Assembly: GCA_022710935.1 (NCBI GenBank)
Contig: JAKLFY010000047.1
Coordinates: 1-50,446, forward strand
Source of the DNA: Verrucomicrobiota bacterium
Lineage (GTDB): Bacteria > Verrucomicrobiota > Verrucomicrobiia > Limisphaerales > J093
DNA length: 50,446 bases
Reading direction: 5' to 3'
The notes under the pieces: generated by a model
Told to the model about the DNA's origin: nothing
Database searches by the model: none
Seen by the model: the letters and a program-made list of their open reading frames with translations, nothing else
Shown here: piece after piece, positions 8,848 through 16,040 of the stretch
Layout of the letters: each line of letters opens with the position of its first letter
How positions within the stretch are numbered: the stretch's first letter is position 1
Made by a program: the position numbers and the translations under genes

Positions 8848-9017
8848 GCGAGACCAGAAGATGGTGGGCGAGGCCTCGGACCGCAAGAGAAAAGCCGCGA
8901 CAAAGATCGGACGTGGTGCTGCCGTGATCGTCACCAGAGCCCCATTTTCCCGGAAACTGGGCCGAAACCGACCGTTCTCACACTTGGACACCATCGCGCC
9001 TCCAGCGGTCGGCCTGA

Positions 9018-9490
9018 CACCGTGCCGGGCATGGTCGGCGCCATCCAGACCTTCGGCCAACTCATCCATGCGCACCCGCACATCCAACCCAACGGACCAT
9101 AATGCGGTGGGCCGATTCCCCGAACCGGGCGACGACGAACTCCTGGCCGGACCAGCCCGCAACTTCCAGGTGTTCGATCCGCTGGACTTCCTGGCGGAGG
9201 TGACCCAACACATCCCGGATCCGGGCAGCAAGTTGTTGCGCGACTACGGGTGGTATTCGCACAAGACTCGCGGCCAGCGGACCCAACGGGAAACGTCGGC
9301 GGGCGTCGGAACGGGGATTGCCGCCCGCTCACCCACGGCCCGGGAGGCCCGCAAAGGCTGGGCCACGCTGATCAAGCAGGTTTACGGGTTTGGCGCGGCT
9401 CAACCAGGATTGGCAGCCCCGGCACGCTCACGAGGTCTTGATCACCGAGAGCTTTGTCGATCACGCCGCGGGAATCGACGGAGAACGATG
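9018..9490 (+). pseudogene. Eroded IS91-like transposase remnant
   Basis: Pieces of a Y2/HUH-type IS91-family transposase lie in order but in alternating frames. First comes VPGMVGAIQTFGQLIHAHPHIQ (the HUH-motif region, about 9025-9102, ended by a stop). Next, in another frame, are NFQVFDPLDFLAEVTQHIP, then LLRDYGWYSHKTRG and ARKGWATLIKQVYG (about 9103-9385). A third shift leads to RHAHEVLITESFVDHAA, where the zinc-binding CPxCG normally sits; the Cys are gone. The segment between the HUH motif and FDPL is deleted. It is clearly inactive. The IS91 assignment is by recognition of these motifs, not by search. Confidence 0.72.
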
Positions 9491-9848
9491 GAATACGAAC
9501 AGCACGGAAACAACAACGAATCAAACCGTTTGCATTGCTGGTCCTGCTGGCGGCGGCGCATGCTATCGTCGCGGCTGCCGGTGACAAGTTGGAACAGAAA
9601 CTCATCGAACCGCCGGTTCGAGGGTCCATTGTGCCGACTTTCACGTTTTCCTGTCAGAATTCGCCAAGACAGTTGGGGGGCTCACGATAATCTCGACCGA
9701 AATGTCACCGTGTCTGTCTTCCCGGGCCGGCAAGCGATCTGAACCGAGCCAGGCGAGGTTCGGATCATCGGCCTCTGGTGATGTCGCAGTCGGCAGAACC
9801 AGCCCAAGCACTCTGCTGTCCATGCACGATGTCACAAAACCACCAACC

Positions 9849-9867
9849 TAACCCGCATTTCAGGTGA
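9849..9867 (-). repeat. Short repeat, inverted relative to 9902-9921
   Basis: CTAACCCGCATTTCAGGTG read on the minus strand is CACCTGAAATGCGGGTTAG, a diverged form of the 20-base motif at 9902-9921. The two face each other 34 bases apart, next to the transposase remnant. Confidence 0.4.
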
Positions 9868-9901
9868 AATGTCACGGTGACCAGTCAGATGACATCAAAA
9901 G

Positions 9902-9921
9902 CTGGTGAGAAATGCGCGCTA
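9902..9921 (+). repeat. 20-base repeat shared with 25573-25592
   Basis: CTGGTGAGAAATGCGCGCTA is identical to 25573-25592. Here it lies between the IS91-like remnant and the GH106 fusion gene; there it marks the point where an esterase gene is cut off. It may be the end sequence of a past mobile element. Confidence 0.55.
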
Positions 9922-9936
9922 AACAGTGAGTTCTAA

Positions 9937-12900
9937 ATGCGCATCATGAAAACGCAAGCACGCGAGTCCGGGCGCGCGGTGTCACTCAGGGCACTGCTGG
10001 CTGTGGCCACCATCCTTCTGCTGTATCCGGCTTGGGCCGCCGACCCAGTGAAGCCGCACAAGACCTTGCCTCTTCCGGGCGAAGTCTTTGACGTCGAGGG
10101 CCACACCGCATTCGTGATCCTGCCGGCAGCCGAGAACCGGCACCCTAACCGCCCCGTGCCGTGGGTGTGGTATGCGCCCACGCTGCCCCATCTCCCCGAG
10201 GCCCGCGAGAGCTGGATGTTCGAGCGTTTCCAGGCGGACGGCATTGCCATCGCCGGCGTGGATGTCGGCGAATCCTACGGCAGCCCCGAGGGCCGCGGTT
10301 GCTATTCGGCCCTCTATCGCGAACTCGTCGAGCGGCGCGGTTTCAGCCGCAAGCCTTGCCTGCTCGCCCGCAGTCGTGGCGGGTTGATGCTGTACAACTG
10401 GGCTGCCGAGCATGCCGAGTCGGTGGGCGGGATTGCCGGCATTTACCCGGTCTGCAACCTCCGCAGTTGGCCCGGCGTCGAGAAGGCGTGCGCTGCTTAC
10501 GGTCTGACGGCCGCGCAACTGGATGAACAACTCGTCCACCATAATCCGATCGATCGCCTCGCCCCGCTCGCCAAAGCCGGCGTGCCCATCTTTCACATCC
10601 ATGGCGATGCGGACAGCCTGGTGCCGCTGGCAGACCACTCGGAAGCGCTGGCCCGGCGCTATCGCGAGCTCGGCGGCTCGATGCGACTGCGGATTCCGCC
10701 GGGCCAGGGCCACAATGTCTGGGATGGCTTCTTTGAATGCGAGGATCTCGTCGAGTTTGTCGTGGCCCAGGCCAGCCCAGCGGCATTGCGCGAACCGTCG
10801 CCAACTCGGTTCATGAACCCGCCGATGGACGCGCGCCCTGGTGCCTTTTGGGACTGGCTCAACGGCAACATCGATCTCGCTCAGATCACCCGCGAACTCG
10901 ATGAGATGAAGGCCAAAGGAATGTCCGGAGCCGAGATCTGGGATATCGGAGTCATCAGCCCTGATCCAGACGAACCCCTCCCGGCGGGCCCGGCTTTCCT
11001 GGGACCGGAATCGCTCAAGGCCATCCATCATGCGATCGGCGAGGCGGACCGGTTGGGCTTGCGCCTCGGGCTGGTCGCTTCAAGCAGTTGGAACGCCGGT
11101 GGCAGTTGGATTCAGCCGCGCGACGCCATGAAAGGTCTTTACCACAGCGAAGTCACCGTCAACGGCCCGACCCGGCTTTCGCGCGTGTTGCCCTTCCCAA
11201 CGAGCCGCGCGCCCAAGGGAACGAATGGCTTGCCGATCTACTACAAGGAAATCGCCGTGCTGGCTTTTCCGCAAACGACGAACAAGATCATTCGCGATGC
11301 CAACGCCGTCATCAACCTCAGCGCCAACACGGACGGCGACGGACGGCTCACCTGGGACGTCCCCGCTGGATCCTGGGTCATCGCGCGGTTCATCACCAGC
11401 AACACCGGACAGAAGCTCATGGTGCCCAGCCCCAACTCGAACGGCCTGCTCATCGATCACCTGGACGCCCACGCCGCCGAAACCCATTTCCGCCACATCA
11501 TCGACCAACTCCTCAAGATGCGCCCGAGCCTTGACGCCCTGCGCTACATGGAAGTGGACAGTGTCGAGGTCAGCAACCAGACGGACTGGACCGATTTGTT
11601 CGTCGAGGAATTCCAGCGGCGCCGCGGTTATGATCCGATTCCCTATCTGCCCGTGCTCAAGGGTAGCAGTTTTGCCGACCCGCAAGTCACTTCCCGGTTC
11701 CAGCACGACTACCGCAAGACGGTGAGCGATCTGTGGATCGACGGGCATTACCGCGCATCCACCAGGTTCCTCAACACCTACGGAATGCAGCTCGTGGCGG
11801 AGGCCGGCCACGGCGGCTACCCGCGCGCCGAACCCCTGCGCGCCTGCGGCGCGGTGGATGTGCCGCGCGGCGAGTTCTGGAACGGCGCGCAGTTCTGGGT
11901 GGTGAAAGAAGCGGCGTCCGCGGCCCACATCTACGGCCGGCAGATCGTGGATGCGGAGTCTTTCACCGGCTGGAGGCATTGGCAGGACGGGCCGCTCGAA
12001 TACAAGCGCCTGGCGGACACCGCGTTCTGTGACGGCCTCAACCGCATCACCTTTCACACCTTCGCCCATACCCCGCCGCGAGGCGGAGTGCCCGGGCACA
12101 TGTATCACGCCGGCGAACACTTCAACCTCAACTCGACCTGGTGGCCGCAAGCCGGGCCGATGTTGTCCTATTTCTCACGTTGCTGTTATCTCTTGCAGCA
12201 GGGTCTTCCGGTAGCCGACGTCGGTTTCTATTACGGCGACGACGCGCCGAACCTGGTGGCTACCCGCCGCATCGGGCCTGATTCCAAACGACTCGATGGC
12301 GCGACCTGCGCCCACTGTGGCCGACCCAATCCAGCCCCCGCCGACGCGCTGGGAGCCGGCTACGACTATGACGTCCTTGACTCCGACGTGATCCAGAACC
12401 GCATGGAGCTTAAGGAGGGACGGCTCGTGCTCCCCCATGGCGTGAACTACGCCGTCATCGTCTTGCCGGATCGCCCTGACATCCCGCTGCCGGTGCTCGA
12501 GAAACTGGAAGTGCTCGTTCTCGATGGCGCAACCCTGCTCGGCCCCAAGCCTTCGCGCAACACGTCCCTGGCTGACTACCCACGCTGTGACGAACAGGTC
12601 CAGAAGATCGCAGGGCGGATGTGGGGGGCAGACGATGGCGAGGGAGAGCGCCACCACCGTTACGGAAAAGGCTGGGTCGTAGCAGACCGCAATCGCGTCC
12701 GCGAGACTCTGCAAGCACTGGGCATCGGCCCCGATTTCGCCTACACGAGCCCAGGAAAGCCGGTCGATCTGGACTACATCCACCGCCGCACTCTGGATGC
12801 CGACATCTACTTTGTCAGTAACACCCGAATGGAGGAGACCGAGGCCGACTGCGTGTTCCGCGTGCCCCGGCGGGGGGCGCAACTGTGGTTTCCCGACACG

Positions 12901-13596
12901 GGCGAGATTCAGTCGTGCCTGGATGCCGAGAGTGTGGCCGGCGGGGTGAAGCTGAGGCTGCGCCTGCCGCCGGCCGGGTCGGTCTTTGTTGTCTTTGGGG
13001 CAACAGCCGCGCCCACGCTGCCGACCACCCTTCCACGGGCGCGAACGGACGTGCGGGGGGTCTTCGAGATCCCTGGCCCCTGGGAAGTGAGATTCCCTCC
13101 GAACCTGGGCGCGCCTCCCTCCCGCGTTTTCGAGGAACTGGTTTCCTGGACCACCGTTCCGGACGATGGAATCAAGTACTTCTCCGGCACGGCCACCTAC
13201 CTGAAGCAGTTCGACGTGGAGGCCTCGATGCTGGCCCACGGCGATCATCTCGAGTTGGACCTCGGGCAACTGCGGAACGTCGCCGAGGCAACCCTCAACG
13301 ACCAACCACTGGGCATTCGCTGGAAGCCGCCCTTCAGCTACGACGTTACCGGCCTCGTCCGGCCCGGCAAGAACAGGCTGGCGGTCAAGATCACCAACCT
13401 CTGGGCGAACCGCCTGGCCGGCGATGCCCAGCTCCCGCGCGACAAACGCATCACCCGCATCACGCAAAAAGTGGGCCTCGGCGGCCCCTTGGAAGCCGGC
13501 TTGTTCGGGCCCGTCCGGTTGCGCGTCGTTTCCAATGACGGCTCGGCTTCCGCCCGTCCGGTCAACAGACCCAACGGGCTGGATGCCGGGAAATGA
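9937..13596 (+). CDS. Exported alpha/beta-hydrolase fused to a GH106-type alpha-L-rhamnosidase
   Basis: A 1219-residue two-enzyme protein. A signal peptide (LLAVATILLLYPAWA-AD) is followed at about 29-283 by an alpha/beta-hydrolase domain: nucleophile Ser in ARSRG (S146, replacing GxSxG), Asp in HGDADSLVP (D224 or D226) and His in GQGHNVWDG (H259). From about 287 a glycoside hydrolase of GH106 type begins: RPGAFWDWLNGNI, ITRELDEMKAKGMSGAEIWD, LGLVASSSWNAGGSWI. It ends in a GH2-like jelly-roll carbohydrate-binding region (YFSGTATYLKQF, LDLGQLRNVAEATLNDQPLG, YDVTGLVRPGKNRLAVKITNLWANRLAGD). The combination suits removal of acyl groups and L-rhamnose from pectin-like or algal glycans in the periplasm or outside. 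The start could also be the ATG at 9946. A secreted orphan follows 123 bases on. Confidence 0.87.
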   Translation: MRIMKTQARESGRAVSLRALLAVATILLLYPAWAADPVKPHKTLPLPGEVFDVEGHTAFVILPAAENRHPNRPVPWVWYAPTLPHLPEARESWMFERFQADGIAIAGVDVGESYGSPEGRGCYSALYRELVERRGFSRKPCLLARSRGGLMLYNWAAEHAESVGGIAGIYPVCNLRSWPGVEKACAAYGLTAAQLDEQLVHHNPIDRLAPLAKAGVPIFHIHGDADSLVPLADHSEALARRYRELGGSMRLRIPPGQGHNVWDGFFECEDLVEFVVAQASPAALREPSPTRFMNPPMDARPGAFWDWLNGNIDLAQITRELDEMKAKGMSGAEIWDIGVISPDPDEPLPAGPAFLGPESLKAIHHAIGEADRLGLRLGLVASSSWNAGGSWIQPRDAMKGLYHSEVTVNGPTRLSRVLPFPTSRAPKGTNGLPIYYKEIAVLAFPQTTNKIIRDANAVINLSANTDGDGRLTWDVPAGSWVIARFITSNTGQKLMVPSPNSNGLLIDHLDAHAAETHFRHIIDQLLKMRPSLDALRYMEVDSVEVSNQTDWTDLFVEEFQRRRGYDPIPYLPVLKGSSFADPQVTSRFQHDYRKTVSDLWIDGHYRASTRFLNTYGMQLVAEAGHGGYPRAEPLRACGAVDVPRGEFWNGAQFWVVKEAASAAHIYGRQIVDAESFTGWRHWQDGPLEYKRLADTAFCDGLNRITFHTFAHTPPRGGVPGHMYHAGEHFNLNSTWWPQAGPMLSYFSRCCYLLQQGLPVADVGFYYGDDAPNLVATRRIGPDSKRLDGATCAHCGRPNPAPADALGAGYDYDVLDSDVIQNRMELKEGRLVLPHGVNYAVIVLPDRPDIPLPVLEKLEVLVLDGATLLGPKPSRNTSLADYPRCDEQVQKIAGRMWGADDGEGERHHRYGKGWVVADRNRVRETLQALGIGPDFAYTSPGKPVDLDYIHRRTLDADIYFVSNTRMEETEADCVFRVPRRGAQLWFPDTGEIQSCLDAESVAGGVKLRLRLPPAGSVFVVFGATAAPTLPTTLPRARTDVRGVFEIPGPWEVRFPPNLGAPPSRVFEELVSWTTVPDDGIKYFSGTATYLKQFDVEASMLAHGDHLELDLGQLRNVAEATLNDQPLGIRWKPPFSYDVTGLVRPGKNRLAVKITNLWANRLAGDAQLPRDKRITRITQKVGLGGPLEAGLFGPVRLRVVSNDGSASARPVNRPNGLDAGK

Positions 13597-13719
13597 GTAT
13601 CCTGACACGATGTCCTCGCTCGATTCACGACGTGGATGCGCTCGCAATGTGAACACTTGAAACCGTAAACGGGCATCCTCCGGCGAGGCTGCTGGGGGAA
13701 TGCCAAGAGGAAAACAACG

Positions 13720-15378
13720 ATGACACAAACCCCACGGATGATTCCACCCTCCACCGTTCTGTTCCTGTCGATAGGGCTCGTTGCAGCAACGGGCCTCTTT
13801 TCGGCGCATGCAGCCAGCCGGATTCACACAGGTGAGCTGGCCGGATACCTGATCGTTCCAAATGAGAAAGTACCACAGACCTACAACGCCGGCTTTTCTC
13901 AGTATGCCGCCGCCTGGCCGCTGCTACAGGACTATCCCGGCAGCGCGTTTCAAACGGGCCTGTTCGGCACGTGGATGTTTGCGCAACCTGATGGTGATGC
14001 GCCCGCCAAGAAGCTCTATTCGGATATCGAGGGCGGCTTGGGCTGGTGGCGTGACACGCGCTTCGCCACGGAAACGCCCAAGTTCATCATGGGTGGCGTG
14101 GCCCCTAACTTCATCGAGTGGGCCAACGGCCCTGGAGCCGGAAAAGGCAGAGACTGGGACAAGCCCAGCGGAAAATACGGCGTCGCTCAACTCAGTCCTT
14201 GGCTGCTGTGGCCGCCGGATGGCTTGAACCTGAAGCAGGGCACGTGCGGTGAACTGTTCGGCTACGGCTATCTGCCCCTGCCCCTGATCGACGCCAAGAC
14301 AACCACGGCCGGTACGAACGTGCCGACGGGAGGCAACTGTTGGACGCTGTTCCTGAATACGGGCAACTTCAAGGGACCCGTGGCGTTCTTCACACCTTTC
14401 TTCTGGTCCGCTCACACCATCGAGGAGCCGCTCTTTCGCGGCAAGCTGTTGGACAGCCGCCCCAGCGAACCCAACCGGGCTTTGCAGATGGAAACGCAGC
14501 ACATCCCCAGCGTTCAATCCGCCGATGCCCAGGGCGAGTCCTACGCCCGCATCGCCCCGACCTTCTTGCCCCGCGGACCGAACGGTGATTCGCTCGTCGT
14601 TCATCGCATTACGTCCTATAAGCGCGAGGCCCTCTGGAACGCGGTCAAGGCATGGTTCGATGGCGGGCCTCCAGCCAGCGGCGCAATCCGATCCCAGGAA
14701 GCCTATGTGCATGAGTTCGGCAGGGGCGGACGCGCCACGTGGCGAATGTACACCAATGGCGTTCCCAGTGATCAGCGGGTCAACCTTGCCTGGAGTTCGT
14801 TTGCCACGCCGATTGTGCCCGACGCCCACACTTACGGGTATCGCTGGGACTTTGCCTTCACCCGAAAGACCAACGCCATGAACAGCCCGGTGGTGGTCCT
14901 GCCGGAGTACTATCACCTCAGAACGGACGACAATCGAAAAGCGCAATGGGTCCCCGTGCAGGCTGAAGACGTCCCGCCGGAAACCGGGTTGGCCGCCGCG
15001 CAATTCCGCCGGGTTCGCAACCCGCATCCCGAACCCTACGTCACCCCCGACGATGCAAACAGTTGCTGGAGGAAGCCCGGCCCGAAAGCCGGCCCATTTC
15101 AAGCGAAGTTGGGCGATGGCAGCGTGCTCACCTACTCATGGTATCGCTTTGCCGACCAGCCCGCCATGCTGAACGCCGACCTGACCGACCAGGAGCGGGA
15201 AACCGTTCAGGCGCGCGTCGAAAAGATCCACCGAAACTGGAAGAAGGATCAGGAGTACTTGCCGGCGCCAACGATTGGCACGCTGGCGGACGTTGACCCG
15301 GCATTGATCGTCACGCCGCCGCCCGGATTGGAAGTGGGACACGTGCCGATCGTCACCCGGCAAGCCGCGCAGGAATAG
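13720..15378 (+). CDS. Secreted protein of unknown function
   Basis: A 552-residue protein with a signal peptide (VLFLSIGLVAATGLFSAHA-AS). The start is well supported: ATG preceded by AGAGGA about 8 bases upstream. The mature chain is rich in aromatic residues and glycine (SQYAAAWPLLQDYPG, LFGTWMFAQPDGD, GYGYLPLPLIDAKTTT, FFTPFFWSAHTIEEPLFRG) with no catalytic motif I recognise. It has few Cys and no membrane segment beyond the signal. It follows the rhamnosidase-esterase in the same direction, so it may belong to the same glycan-use unit. It is probably a family limited to Planctomycetes/Verrucomicrobiota, but I cannot name one. Confidence 0.8.
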   Translation: MTQTPRMIPPSTVLFLSIGLVAATGLFSAHAASRIHTGELAGYLIVPNEKVPQTYNAGFSQYAAAWPLLQDYPGSAFQTGLFGTWMFAQPDGDAPAKKLYSDIEGGLGWWRDTRFATETPKFIMGGVAPNFIEWANGPGAGKGRDWDKPSGKYGVAQLSPWLLWPPDGLNLKQGTCGELFGYGYLPLPLIDAKTTTAGTNVPTGGNCWTLFLNTGNFKGPVAFFTPFFWSAHTIEEPLFRGKLLDSRPSEPNRALQMETQHIPSVQSADAQGESYARIAPTFLPRGPNGDSLVVHRITSYKREALWNAVKAWFDGGPPASGAIRSQEAYVHEFGRGGRATWRMYTNGVPSDQRVNLAWSSFATPIVPDAHTYGYRWDFAFTRKTNAMNSPVVVLPEYYHLRTDDNRKAQWVPVQAEDVPPETGLAAAQFRRVRNPHPEPYVTPDDANSCWRKPGPKAGPFQAKLGDGSVLTYSWYRFADQPAMLNADLTDQERETVQARVEKIHRNWKKDQEYLPAPTIGTLADVDPALIVTPPPGLEVGHVPIVTRQAAQE

Positions 15379-15537
15379 CCAGCGAGGCGATCATGCGATC
15401 AGTGGCCACCGCCATGTCGACCGCGTGCGTGAGGTGGCGGATGCGAACCAACGTGAGACGGCTCGGATGGGCTTCACAAACGCGGATTGATTCAGATAGC
15501 CGGAACAAGCTGATTCGCGCCTCTTTAAGACGGAATG
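15379..15537 (-). other. Possible coding remnant
   Basis: The minus strand has an open stretch reading LTFRLKEARISLFRLSESIRVCEAHPSR and HLTHAVDMAVATDRMIAS, ending inside the previous gene's 3' end. It has coding character but no start and no recognised family. It is probably the debris of a gene lost beside the esterase fragment. Confidence 0.25.
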
Positions 15538-15672
15538 TCAACACCTCGTAGCCGCCCGACACACCTCGTAGCCGCCGCCGCCGTGCAGCCAATAGACCAC
15601 GGGAAACCGGCGATCCGGCTCGACGTCGTAAGCCGGCGGCGTGTAGAGGTGATAGCTGCCATTCGTGCCCGC
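15538..15672 (-). pseudogene. N-terminal fragment of a putative esterase (esterase D/feruloyl-esterase type)
   Basis: About 45 codons read GSYHLYTPPAYDVEPDRRFP and then VVYWLHGGGGYE, the typical opening of PF00756 esterases (YLPPGYD...YPVLYWLHGGGG). The frame then runs into a 20-base tandem duplication (ACACCTCGTAGCCGCCCGAC and its near copy, 15541-15580) and stops, so the catalytic Ser, Asp and His are all missing. Upstream the frame has no sensible start. It is a broken gene end, perhaps left when the neighbouring restriction gene or repeats moved in. Confidence 0.6.
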
Positions 15673-15845
15673 CGCCGCGATCTTCCCAAACCCCGCGCTT
15701 GTCGGCCCCGGCTCGCTTCGGCTATGCTGTCCGCGTTCGGAAAAACACTGCGACCAGAAAACCGATTTAACCAAAACACATTTCGCGTAGCTTCGGCTGC
15801 TGTCCAACTCGAAACTGGCAATTTCAATCACAGGACGGCTTTCGA

Positions 15846-15964
15846 GGCACGCCCCACGCGGGCGTGCCCGAAAGCGTTCCTGTGAGGGCATGCCAGTGCC
15901 TGAGTTGGGGCGTGAGTAGGTCACGCCCCTTCATTTTTCAGGCACTCGCACCCTCACGGAACGC
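15846..15964. repeat. Cluster of palindromes before the restriction gene
   Basis: A 9-bp hairpin (GGCACGCCC/GGGCGTGCC, 15846-15868) is followed by a nested near-palindrome from 15874 to 15964. Its outer arms are GCGTTCCTGTGAGGG and CCCTCACGGAACGC (one base missing), the middle arms AGTGCCTGA and TCAGGCACT (perfect, 15895-15903 and 15938-15946), and the inner stem GGGGCGTGA/TCACGCCCC (perfect, 15907-15929). The inner stem is followed by TTCATTTTT and could act as a terminator for rightward transcription. It resembles REP/BIME-like elements. Confidence 0.65.
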
Positions 15965-16040
15965 AAGCCATCCCCAGACCCGCCTGCGTCAAGACTCCGG
16001 CGGGCAGGCAGGGCTGATTCGCACGCGAGCGTTTCAGCCC

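Larger units (their letters stand above)
9491..9936 (+). other. Intergenic debris before the GH106 fusion gene
   Basis: The region 8848-9936 has no intact gene; before 9018 I recognise nothing. After the transposase remnant there is a short coding-like piece, about 9510-9690, with a signal-peptide look (IKPFALLVLLAAAHAIVAAA, then GDKLEQKLIEPP) that ends after about 60 codons, so it may be the broken N-terminus of a secreted protein. A 10-bp hairpin lies near 9738-9768. The repeat motifs at 9849-9867 and 9902-9921 follow. Confidence 0.5.

Noticed and set aside
12175-13827. 550-codon minus-strand frame opposite the GH106 gene
   Set aside because: It is antisense to conserved glycosidase sequence and runs across the intergenic gap; no family features.
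15541-15580. Short tandem repeat considered as a CRISPR-like start
   Set aside because: Only two adjacent 20-base units without spacers; it is a local duplication at the end of a broken gene.
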